Of a stretch of 37,004 bases of DNA, positions 15,717 to 23,347 are shown one piece after another (within the stretch, counting starts at the first letter, position 1; the number at the start of each line of letters is the position of its first letter). Below the pieces are notes generated by a model. That model had not been told where the DNA came from. It did no database searches and saw only the letters and a list, made by a program, of their open reading frames with translations. The position numbers and the translations under genes are program-made. Source of the stretch: Actinomadura sp. 7K507 (GTDB lineage Bacteria > Actinomycetota > Actinomycetes > Streptosporangiales > Streptosporangiaceae); the NCBI RefSeq assembly GCF_004348425.1, contig NZ_SMKK01000079.1, positions 1-37,004 on the forward strand, read 5' to 3'.

Positions 15717-16212
15717 TCCGCTGTTCCCCAACCTCGCCACGCCCGCCGGTGCCGCCGCGGCCCCGGGTCAGGACGGCAGCCCGCGCCATATCCCTCTCCA
15801 GCAACCTCCGTGTATGGCGCGGACGCCAGCACCCGCCGTCCCCCCGGGGTCGTGGCGGTTTCTCCATTGACAACACGTCCGAAAACGCCCGTGCGGCAAT
15901 GAGCCGCGGAAACGCGGGCCGAATCACCGATCAATGGATACATTAGCCTTACCTCCGGGAAACAGAACGAGAAACACCGGAGTCGTGATCTTTGGTAATC
16001 ACCGGGCGTGTCATCGCAAGTCGGCGGAGAAATCGAAGAAAACCGGCGATCGGCTCGTGCGCACCGGCCGGAACGTGCGGAATGGCGGCCGGGCGCGGTG
16101 CGGGCCGCCGTCCCCGACGGGTCCGGGCCTCCTCGCCGCGCCGGAGGCGCTACGCTCGCCGACGGGCCCGTGCACGAGGGGGACAGGGCCCCGGGCAAGG
16201 ATCGGGAGCGAC
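15717..16212. other. Long gap before the lipoprotein gene
   Basis: About 500 bp without a credible gene: the open frames here have unnatural composition and no ribosome-binding sites. The middle (about 15860–16060) is AT-richer than the flanks. A sequence resembling an iron-dependent-repressor box lies at 15938–15956. The final 60 bp carry the GGGAG ribosome-binding site of the next gene. Confidence 0.5.
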
Positions 16213-17430
16213 ATGCGGCTGAATGCCACGGCGCGGGTCAAGGTGTGGTCGGCCCTGGTGGCGGCCACCGCGCTCGGCACCGCGGGACTCGTCGCCTGCA
16301 GCGGCGGCGACGAGGAGCCGCGCGGCGTCACCCAGGTGGCGAGCACCCTAGGACCGGGCGAGGGGATGCTCAACCTCGTCACGCTGCCCGGATCGATCGA
16401 GAGCGGCTCCAGCGACCCGCGCGTCGACTGGGTCACCCCCTTCGAGGAGCGCACCGGCTGCAAGATCGGGCTGAAGACCGTCCAGACGCCCGAGGAGATG
16501 GCCGGCCTGATGCGCGACGGGAACCGCCGCTACGACGGCGTCGCCGCGCCGCCCGAGGTCGCCGGGCAGCTGATCGCCGAGGGCCAGGTCACCCCCGTCA
16601 ACACCGACCTCGTGGACGGCTTCAAGAAGCTGGAGCCGGAGCTGCGCGGCCTGCTCAGGCGGGACGGCAGGCAGTACGGCGTCCCGTACGTGTGGGGCTC
16701 CAACCTGCTCGTGTACGACACCCGCGCCGTCCCGCCCCCGGCGAGCTGGGCGGCGCTGTTCGATCCCGAAGCCGGGGCGGCGGCGACCGGCCGGACCTCC
16801 GGGAAGCTGATCATGCGGGACAGCCCGCTGGCCATCGCCGAGGCCGCGCTCTACCTCAAGGGGAAGCGGCCCAAGCTGAAGATCCGCGACCCGTACTCGC
16901 TGACGCCCGAGCAGCTCAAGGCCGCCGGGCGCGTGCTGGCCGTGCAGCGCCCGCACGTCGAGGAGTACTGGGAGCGGCCCGCCGACGCCGTCAGCGCGTT
17001 CGCGGGCGGGCGCGCCATGCTGGGCCAGGCCTGGCCCTACCACGTGGACGTGCTGACCCGCGCCTCCCGGCCCGTCCAGGGCGTCGTCCCGTCCGAGGGC
17101 GTGACGGGCTGGATGGACGCGTGGATGATCGGTGCCCGGGTGGAGCACCCCAACTGCATGTACCAGTGGCTGCAGTGGACCGCGTCGCCGGACGTCCAGC
17201 AGCAGGTGGCCGAGTGGACCGGGGTGGCGCCCGCCAACCCGCAGGCGTGCTCCGGCGACCGGCTCAAGCCCGGCTTCTGCGGCGCCTACCACGTCGGCGA
17301 CCGCGACTACCTCGACAAGGTCATCTTCGCGCACGCGCCCACGAGGGACTGCGACGGCGACTCCGACAAGAACGACTGCACGGACTACGCCCAGTGGAGA
17401 AGGACATGGATCGAGTCCACGAAGCTCTAG
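16213..17430 (+). CDS. PotD-like extracellular solute-binding lipoprotein
   Basis: 405 residues from the ATG at 16213, with GGGAG 4 nt upstream. A lipoprotein signal peptide ends in the lipobox LVAC, with Cys29 as the lipidation site. The mature part follows the spermidine/putrescine-binding (type 2 periplasmic) pattern: a PFEERTGCKI strand, YDGVAAP, a QYGVPYVWGSNLLVYDT segment, and a C-terminal pair of cysteine-containing loops. An Asp-rich loop (DCDGDSDKND) near the end resembles a calcium-binding loop. The ligand is unknown; polyamine binding is a family-level guess. No ABC permease or ATPase gene is nearby, so it would have to use a transporter encoded elsewhere. Confidence 0.88.
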   Translation: MRLNATARVKVWSALVAATALGTAGLVACSGGDEEPRGVTQVASTLGPGEGMLNLVTLPGSIESGSSDPRVDWVTPFEERTGCKIGLKTVQTPEEMAGLMRDGNRRYDGVAAPPEVAGQLIAEGQVTPVNTDLVDGFKKLEPELRGLLRRDGRQYGVPYVWGSNLLVYDTRAVPPPASWAALFDPEAGAAATGRTSGKLIMRDSPLAIAEAALYLKGKRPKLKIRDPYSLTPEQLKAAGRVLAVQRPHVEEYWERPADAVSAFAGGRAMLGQAWPYHVDVLTRASRPVQGVVPSEGVTGWMDAWMIGARVEHPNCMYQWLQWTASPDVQQQVAEWTGVAPANPQACSGDRLKPGFCGAYHVGDRDYLDKVIFAHAPTRDCDGDSDKNDCTDYAQWRRTWIESTKL

Positions 17431-17435
17431 CCCGC

Positions 17436-17454
17436 TGACCGGTGCCTCCGGTCA
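17436..17454 (+). terminator. Hairpin after the solute-binding protein gene
   Basis: TGACCGG and CCGGTCA form a 7-bp stem with a 5-nt loop, 5 nt past the stop codon. No T-tract. Confidence 0.5.
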
Positions 17455-17488
17455 CCCGCGACAGGCCGCGGGGGAGCGGACCGTCCGG

Positions 17489-17878
17489 TCAGGAGGGGTC
17501 TCTCCGGCGCGTCCGGCCGCCCCCAGCCGGACGCGCCTGTCGGGTGGTCCCGGACTTCCCCCCGAACGCCCGGGTCACCCTTCTCCCTGGAGAGACCTCC
17601 ACGACGACGGCGTCCAGCGCCGCCGTCCGCGCGGGCGGCCGCTCCCCGACCGGCCGTCCCGCGTCCGTGACCGATTCCCGGAGGTCCCGCCGTGCGCGGG
17701 GTACCGGCGGGGCGGGTGCGCAGTCATCGCACGCGAACACCCCGGTCGAATCCGGTAGGCGGCCGACGCGTACGCGCGGCCGGGGCCATTTCTTGCGGCA
17801 GACGACGCAGGCGTCACCCAGGCGCTGGGCTGTGCTCAGCCCGCCCGGGTCCACGGTCGGCTCGCCTGTCTGGCCCAT
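17489..17878 (-). CDS. Small CxxC/CxxC (zinc-binding) protein
   Basis: 129 residues from the ATG at 17878, preceded by a strong AGGGGGAGGGAC site. Residues about 28–55 contain CVVC, then KKWPRPRVRVGRLPDSTGV, then CDDC: two cysteine pairs 23 residues apart, as in a small treble-clef or zinc-ribbon module. The basic stretch between the pairs could bind nucleic acid. The C-terminal 75 residues are Arg/Pro-rich and low in complexity; the true reading frame is less certain there. The gene is transcribed away from the sensor kinase gene. Function unknown. Confidence 0.55.
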   Translation of the reverse strand: MGQTGEPTVDPGGLSTAQRLGDACVVCRKKWPRPRVRVGRLPDSTGVFACDDCAPAPPVPRARRDLRESVTDAGRPVGERPPARTAALDAVVVEVSPGRRVTRAFGGKSGTTRQARPAGGGRTRRRDPS

Positions 17879-17917
17879 GTCCCTCCCCCTGACGGGAGTC
17901 GACGTCACGTGCCTACC

Positions 17918-17944
17918 TTTATAGGCGGGGAAGGGTGTTGTCAC
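17918..17944 (-). promoter_or_regulatory. Candidate promoter of the CxxC protein gene
   Basis: On the minus strand, GTGACA (17944–17939), a 15-nt spacer and TATAAA (17923–17918). The −10 is good; the spacer is shorter than the usual 17. Confidence 0.4.
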
Positions 17945-18139
17945 CGCTACCGAAGGTGAAAATGGCGGCAAAGCCTTATGTGTCGCGCGTCCCTTCAAGG
18001 TCATCTGGACTATGCCCCTGCCGGGTGCTTCCCGGCGTGCGGCGAGGGGCCGCCGCCAGGGCGTTCGCAGACCATGGCCATGCGATCACCGACCCGGCCC
18101 TTTGCTCGTTCTTTGGGGGACAGTGCGTACAAAGGAGAC

Positions 18140-19192
18140 ATGTCGGACCGGAACGCCGTGTCGCGCGTCCGGCCGCGCAGGCCCGGCACCGCACGGGCGC
18201 GCGGGACGCTGACGGCGCTCGGCGCGGCCGGCTCCCTGCTGGTGGCCGCGGTGACCGCGGCGGCCGTCGCGCTGCTCCTTCTCGCGGACGCGGCGCGCGC
18301 CGCTGTCCTCGTGGCCGTCATGGTCCTCCTCTGCCTCGCCGTCCTCGCGGTGCTCGGCTGGGGCGTCCGGCAGGCCGTCCGTCGCGCGATACGGCCGGTG
18401 GAGCGGATCCACGAGGAACTCGCCGCGCTCGAGGACGGCGACCTGAGCCGCCGCGTCCCGGTCCCGTCCACCGGCGGCGACACCGAGCGGCTCGCGGGGC
18501 GCGTCAACGGGCTCCTCGACCGGGTGGAGGACGCGGCGCTGCGGCGGCGCGCGTTCATCGCCGACGCCTCGCACGAGCTGCGCACGCCGATCACGGGCCT
18601 GCGGACCCGCATCGAGCTCGCCCTCGACGCCCCGGAGGACGGCGACGCCGCCGACACGCTGCGGCACTCGCTGCACGACGTCGAACGCCTCCACCTGATC
18701 GTCGAGGACCTCCTCCTGCTCGCCCGCCTGGACTCCGGCGACGTGCCCGAAAGGGAACCGCTCGACATCGGCGCGCTGGTGGAGACCGAGGTGGGCCTCC
18801 GCAGCCCGCCCGTCCCGACCACGGTCAAGGCGGAACCGGGCCTGCTGGTCGAGGCCGACCGGCCGCGGCTGTGCCGCGCGCTGCTCGACCTGCTCGCGAA
18901 CGCCGAGCGGCACGCCGTCACGCTGATCGAGGTCCAGGTGCGCGGCGAGCCGGGCGAGGCGGTCGTCGAGGTGCGCGACGACGGCCCCGGCATCCCGCCC
19001 GCCGACCGCGACCGGGTCTTCGAGCGCTTCACCCGGCTCGACTCCGCCCGCAGCCGCGCCGACGGCGGCAGCGGGCTCGGCCTCGCGATCGCCCGGGAGG
19101 TCGCCGCCGTCCACGGCGGAAGCCTCTACGTCGCCGACGGCGCGCACGGCACCCGCCTCGTCCTGCGCCTTCCCCTCGCCGGCTCCCGCTGA
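18140..19192 (+). CDS. Sensor histidine kinase (orphan)
   Basis: 350 residues from the ATG at 18140, with AAAGGAG just upstream. Two hydrophobic helices (about 26–50 and 54–76) with almost no extracellular loop are followed by a HAMP-like linker (AIRPVERIHEELAALEDGDLS), the dimerisation/phosphorylation helix with His145 in DASHELRTP, and an ATPase domain with ANAERHA (N box), VRDDGPGIP (G1), FERFTRLDSARS (F box) and GGSGLGLAIA (G2). All catalytic elements are present. With so short an external loop it may sense a membrane or intracellular signal. No response regulator gene is adjacent, so its partner lies elsewhere. Confidence 0.93.
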   Translation: MSDRNAVSRVRPRRPGTARARGTLTALGAAGSLLVAAVTAAAVALLLLADAARAAVLVAVMVLLCLAVLAVLGWGVRQAVRRAIRPVERIHEELAALEDGDLSRRVPVPSTGGDTERLAGRVNGLLDRVEDAALRRRAFIADASHELRTPITGLRTRIELALDAPEDGDAADTLRHSLHDVERLHLIVEDLLLLARLDSGDVPEREPLDIGALVETEVGLRSPPVPTTVKAEPGLLVEADRPRLCRALLDLLANAERHAVTLIEVQVRGEPGEAVVEVRDDGPGIPPADRDRVFERFTRLDSARSRADGGSGLGLAIAREVAAVHGGSLYVADGAHGTRLVLRLPLAGSR

Positions 19193-19244
19193 ACCGCGGC
19201 GGGGACGGGACCCCGGCGCCGCGATGCCCGACAATGGAGCGGTG

Positions 19245-20498
19245 ATGTCTCCCTCAAGCCCCGACGCGCCGCTCCGCGAACTCGTCGTGCTCGGCTCCAC
19301 CGGTTCGATCGGCACCCAGGCGCTGGACGTGGTCCGCCGCAACCCCGGCAGGTTCCGGGTCACCGGCCTCGCGGCAGGCGGGGGGCGGGTCGATCTGCTG
19401 GCCGAGCAGGCGCTGGAGTTCCGGCCCGACATCGTCGCCGTCGCCAAGGCGTCCGCCGCGCAGGACCTCCAACTGGCCTTCTACGCCGAGGCCAAGCGGC
19501 GCGGCTACTCTTCCGGCGACTTCCCCATCCCGAAGATCGTGACCGGCCGGGACGCCGTCGCCGAGGTCGCGGCGTTCCAGTGCGACGTGGTGCTGAACGG
19601 CGTGACCGGCGCGCTCGGCCTGGCCTCCACGCTGGCCGCGCTCGACGCCGGGCGGACGCTCGCGCTGGCCAACAAGGAGTCGCTCATCGTCGGCGGCCCG
19701 CTCGTCAAGGAACGGGCGCGGCCGGGGCAGATCGTCCCGGTCGACTCCGAGCACTCGGCGCTCGCCCAGTGCCTGCGCGGCGGCCGCGCCGGGGAGGTCC
19801 GGCGGCTCGTGCTGACCGCGAGCGGCGGCCCGTTCCGCGGCCGGAGCCGCGAGGAGCTGGCCGGCGTCACGCCCGAGCAGGCGATGAACCACCCCACCTG
19901 GGACATGGGCCCCGTCATCACCATCAATTCCGCGACCCTGGTCAACAAGGGCCTGGAGGTCATCGAGGCGCACCTGCTGTTCGACGTCCCGATGGACCGG
20001 ATCGAGGTCATGGTGCACCCGCAGTCGGTGATCCACTCGATGGTCGAGTTCACCGACGGCTCCACGCTCGCCCAGGCCAGCCCGCCCGACATGCGGCTGC
20101 CGATCGCGCTCGGCATCGACTGGCCGGACCGCGTCCCGGACGCCGCGCCGGGGATCGACTGGACCAGGGCGCACACCTGGGAGCTGTTCCCGCTCGACGA
20201 CGAGGCGTTCCCCGCGGTCGCGCTGGCGCGCCGGGCCGGTGAGCTGGGCGGGACGTACCCGGCCGTTTACAACGCCGCGAACGAGGAATGTGTGGACGCG
20301 TTCCGCGCGGGACGGCTCCCGTTCCTCGGGATAGTCGACACGGTCGCGCGGGTACTGGACGAGCACGGCGAGCAGAGCGAGAGCGGTGAGCACGACGAGC
20401 GCGGTCCGGGCGCGCCCGGGGATCTGACGCTGGACGGCGTCCTCGCGGCGGACGGCTGGGCGCGGACCAGGACCAGGGAACTGACCTTGACCGACTGA
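19245..20498 (+). CDS. dxr: 1-deoxy-D-xylulose 5-phosphate reductoisomerase
   Basis: 417 residues from the ATG at 19245, chosen for the GGAG at 19236–19239; an ATG at 19224 is also in frame but lacks a ribosome-binding site. The enzyme converts DXP to MEP with NADPH, the first committed step of the MEP isoprenoid pathway. Visible signatures are VLGSTGSIGTQALDV (NADPH-binding loop), LANKESLIVGG, VDSEHSAL (metal ligands Asp and Glu), SGGPFRG, NHPTWDMG and the VNKGLEVIEAH motif. Length is normal apart from a short Gly/Glu-rich insertion near the C-terminus (around residues 365–385). It is followed by rip1 and ispG, as in Mycobacterium. Confidence 0.97.
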   Translation: MSPSSPDAPLRELVVLGSTGSIGTQALDVVRRNPGRFRVTGLAAGGGRVDLLAEQALEFRPDIVAVAKASAAQDLQLAFYAEAKRRGYSSGDFPIPKIVTGRDAVAEVAAFQCDVVLNGVTGALGLASTLAALDAGRTLALANKESLIVGGPLVKERARPGQIVPVDSEHSALAQCLRGGRAGEVRRLVLTASGGPFRGRSREELAGVTPEQAMNHPTWDMGPVITINSATLVNKGLEVIEAHLLFDVPMDRIEVMVHPQSVIHSMVEFTDGSTLAQASPPDMRLPIALGIDWPDRVPDAAPGIDWTRAHTWELFPLDDEAFPAVALARRAGELGGTYPAVYNAANEECVDAFRAGRLPFLGIVDTVARVLDEHGEQSESGEHDERGPGAPGDLTLDGVLAADGWARTRTRELTLTD

Positions 20499-20535
20499 CC
20501 CCGGGGCCGCCCGGGACGAACCCAAGGGGACCCCG

Positions 20536-21738
20536 ATGGCCTTCCTCCTCGGCGCGGTGGCCTTCGTCGTCGCGCTGCTGGCGTCGGTGATGCTGCACGA
20601 GGGCGGGCACCTGCTCACCGCCAAGCGGTTCGGCATGAAGGCCACGCAGTACTTCGTGGGTTTCGGGCCGACCCTGTGGTCGGTCCGCAGGGGCGAGACC
20701 GAGTACGGCGTCAAGGCGATCCCGCTGGGCGGCTTCGTCAAGATCGTGGGTTACACGCCGCTTGAGGAGATCGACGCGGCGGACCGTCCCCGCGCGTTCT
20801 TCCGGCAGCCCGCACCGCGCCGCGCGATCGTCATCGGGGCGGGCGTCGTCGCCAACTTCCTGTTCGCGTTCCTGCTGCTCATGGTGATGGCCATGACGAT
20901 CGGCGTGCGCGAGCCCGGCACGGTGACCAGCACGGTCGCCGAGGTCTCCCCGTGCGTGCCCGCCGGGATGCGCGCCGCCTGCGACGAGGGCCGCCCGCCG
21001 TCGCCCGCCGCGCGGGCCGGGCTGCGCGCCGGGGACCGCGTCATCTCCTTCAACGGCACGCCGGTCGCCGACTGGAGGGAGCTCACCGAGGCGATCGACC
21101 GGGCCGAACCCGGGCAGCGGGCGCGGCTCGAGGTGCGGCGGCCCGGCGCGGAGCGGCCGGTGACGCTGCCGATCACGCTCGCGGAAGTGGAGGGCGAGCC
21201 GTTCGTCGGCATGTCCGCGAAGGTCGTCGGCGCCGGGTACGAGCGGACGGGACCGCTGAACGCGGCGGTGTTCGCCGCGAAGGGCATCGGCAGGACCCTC
21301 GCCGGCATCGGCGAGGTCGTGGTGGACCTGCCGTCGGCCCTCCCGAGGCTGTTCTCGCCCGAGCGCGAGAGCTCGCCCGGCGGCCAGGTCGGCAGCGTGG
21401 TGGGCGCCACCGACGTGTCCGGGCAGATCTTCGCCTCCGAAGGCTCGACCACCAAGGACAAGCTCGCGCTGTTCCTGTCGCTGGTCGTGTCGCTGAACAT
21501 CTTCCTCGGGGCGCTCAACCTCCTGCCCCTGCTGCCGCTGGACGGGGGCCATCTCGCCGTGGTCGGCTACGAGCGGGCCCGCGCGGGATTCAACCGGATC
21601 CGCGGCCGTCCGGATCCGGGCACCGTCGATATGACCAAGCTCATGCCCTTGACCTACCTCGTCGTCCTGTTGCTCCTGGGGTTCGGGGTGCTGCTGATCC
21701 TCGCCGACGTGTTCAATCCGCTCCGGCTACCGGGCTGA
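20536..21738 (+). CDS. rip1: Site-2 intramembrane metalloprotease
   Basis: 400 residues with AAGGGGA before the ATG. The zinc motif HEGGH (21–25) lies in the first membrane helix, and the third metal ligand is in LDGGH in the penultimate helix. A helix near 99–122 is followed by a PDZ domain (ARAGLRAGDRVISFNGTPV) and a final helix near 370–390. This is the M50B RseP/Rip1 family, which cleaves anti-sigma factors or other single-pass proteins inside the membrane. In mycobacteria Rip1 acts on several anti-sigma factors. It sits 37 bp after dxr and before ispG, the conserved actinobacterial order, although it has no direct role in isoprenoid synthesis. Confidence 0.96.
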   Translation: MAFLLGAVAFVVALLASVMLHEGGHLLTAKRFGMKATQYFVGFGPTLWSVRRGETEYGVKAIPLGGFVKIVGYTPLEEIDAADRPRAFFRQPAPRRAIVIGAGVVANFLFAFLLLMVMAMTIGVREPGTVTSTVAEVSPCVPAGMRAACDEGRPPSPAARAGLRAGDRVISFNGTPVADWRELTEAIDRAEPGQRARLEVRRPGAERPVTLPITLAEVEGEPFVGMSAKVVGAGYERTGPLNAAVFAAKGIGRTLAGIGEVVVDLPSALPRLFSPERESSPGGQVGSVVGATDVSGQIFASEGSTTKDKLALFLSLVVSLNIFLGALNLLPLLPLDGGHLAVVGYERARAGFNRIRGRPDPGTVDMTKLMPLTYLVVLLLLGFGVLLILADVFNPLRLPG

Positions 21739-21855
21739 CCCGAAATGTTTACGCAATGCATCCGGATGGTCACACTGTTGAGTGCCGGGTGCCGTCAACT
21801 CGGCCGCGCGGGGCGCTTAGGCTTTGTTACGGGGCCGGCAAGCAAGAGGAGAGGG

Positions 21856-23049
21856 ATGAGCGTTTCACTGGGAATTCCGAGCGTCCGCGGCGAAGGCGAC
21901 GGTCAGGGGGCGCGGGGTCCCATCGCGGCACGCCGCCGGTCCCGGCAGATCATGGTCGGGAACGTGCCGGTGGGCGGCGACGCCCCGGTGTCGGTGCAGT
22001 CCATGACCACGACCCTCACCGCCGACGTGAACAGCACGCTGCAGCAGATCGCGGAGCTGGCGACGTCCGGCTGCCAGATCGTCCGTGTCGCGGTGCCGTC
22101 GCAGGACGACGCCGACGCGCTTCCCGCGATCGCGAGCAAGTCGCCGATCCCGGTCATCGCCGACATCCACTTCCAGCCGAAGTACGTGTTCGCGGCGATC
22201 GACGCGGGCTGCGCGGCCGTGCGCGTCAACCCCGGCAACATCAAGAAGTTCGACGACCGGGTCGGTGAGATCGCCAAGGCGGCCAGGGACGCCGGCGTGC
22301 CGATCCGCATCGGCGTGAACGCCGGTTCGCTGGACAAGCGGCTGCTGGAGAAGCACGGCAGGGCCACGCCCGAGGCGATGGTGGAGTCGGCGCTGTGGGA
22401 GTGCTCGCTGTTCGAGGAGCACGACTTCCGCGACATCAAGATCTCGGTCAAGCACAACGACCCGGTCGTGATGATCGAGGCGTACCGGCAGCTGGCCGCC
22501 GCCTGCGACTACCCGCTGCACCTGGGCGTGACCGAGGCCGGCCCGGCCTTCCAGGGCACGATCAAGTCGGCGGTGGCGTTCGGGTCGCTGCTCGCCGCCG
22601 GGATCGGCGACACGATCCGGGTGTCGCTTTCGGCGCCTCCGGTCGAGGAGGTCAAGGTCGGCTCGGCCATCCTGGAGTCGCTCGGGCTGCGCGAGCGCGG
22701 GCTGGAGATCGTGTCCTGCCCGTCGTGCGGGCGTGCGCAGGTGGACGTGTACACGCTCGCCGAGCAGGTCACCGCCGGGCTGAAGGACTTCCCCGTCCCG
22801 CTGCGCGTCGCCGTGATGGGCTGCGTGGTGAACGGCCCGGGTGAGGCGCGCGAGGCCGACCTGGGCGTCGCGTCCGGCAACGGCAAGGGCCAGATCTTCG
22901 TCAAGGGGGAGGTCGTCAAGACCGTCCCCGAGGCGCAGATCGTGGAGACCCTGATCGAGGAGGCCATGCGCATCGCCGACGAGATGGGCATCGAGATCGG
23001 CGAGGACGGCTCGGTCTCCGGCCCCGGCGCCGACGTCGTGGTCGGCTGA
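21856..23049 (+). CDS. ispG: 4-hydroxy-3-methylbut-2-enyl diphosphate synthase
   Basis: 397 residues from the ATG at 21856, directly preceded by AGGAGAGGG; the frame is open to 21745 but that part lacks family sequence. Signatures are RRRSRQIMVGNVPVGG near the start, VQSMTTTLTADV, the TIM-barrel strands VIADIHFQPKYV and VRVNPGNIKKFD, and the iron–sulfur region with SCPSCGRAQVD and MGCVVNGPGE, which supplies the three cysteine ligands for the [4Fe-4S] cluster. It makes HMBPP from MEcPP, the penultimate MEP step. A 117-bp gap from rip1 contains a possible −10 (TAGGCT, 21818–21823), so it may have its own promoter. Confidence 0.97.
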   Translation: MSVSLGIPSVRGEGDGQGARGPIAARRRSRQIMVGNVPVGGDAPVSVQSMTTTLTADVNSTLQQIAELATSGCQIVRVAVPSQDDADALPAIASKSPIPVIADIHFQPKYVFAAIDAGCAAVRVNPGNIKKFDDRVGEIAKAARDAGVPIRIGVNAGSLDKRLLEKHGRATPEAMVESALWECSLFEEHDFRDIKISVKHNDPVVMIEAYRQLAAACDYPLHLGVTEAGPAFQGTIKSAVAFGSLLAAGIGDTIRVSLSAPPVEEVKVGSAILESLGLRERGLEIVSCPSCGRAQVDVYTLAEQVTAGLKDFPVPLRVAVMGCVVNGPGEAREADLGVASGNGKGQIFVKGEVVKTVPEAQIVETLIEEAMRIADEMGIEIGEDGSVSGPGADVVVG

Positions 23050-23064
23050 CGCCGTAACGCACGC

Positions 23065-23095
23065 AGGGCCTCGGGTGGCGAACCCGGGGCCCTTT
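23065..23095 (+). terminator. Intrinsic terminator after ispG
   Basis: AGGGCC–T–CGGGT pairs with ACCCG–G–GGCCCT around a 5-nt loop, then TTT. This gives an 11-bp stem with one mismatch, 15 nt past the stop. Confidence 0.75.
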
Positions 23096-23347
23096 CGCAT
23101 GCCCGGCTCGCATGCCCGGCTCCCGGTCGTCCGCCCGGTCGCCCCCGCGCGGAACGCGGAACGTCCCGGCCGATCACGAAGTTCCGATGATCTTGTCACG
23201 ATTGCGTATCCAGTCACCCCGGCCCTTGCCGCCCCGAGGGACGAAGTGCCGACAATCTCCACGCAATCCGCATCCGCTACGTATCGGCGCAGCTCCCCCT
23301 CCGGTCCCGAAGCCGGGCCCCCGGAGCCGCCGATCTGAGGGGGTCAA

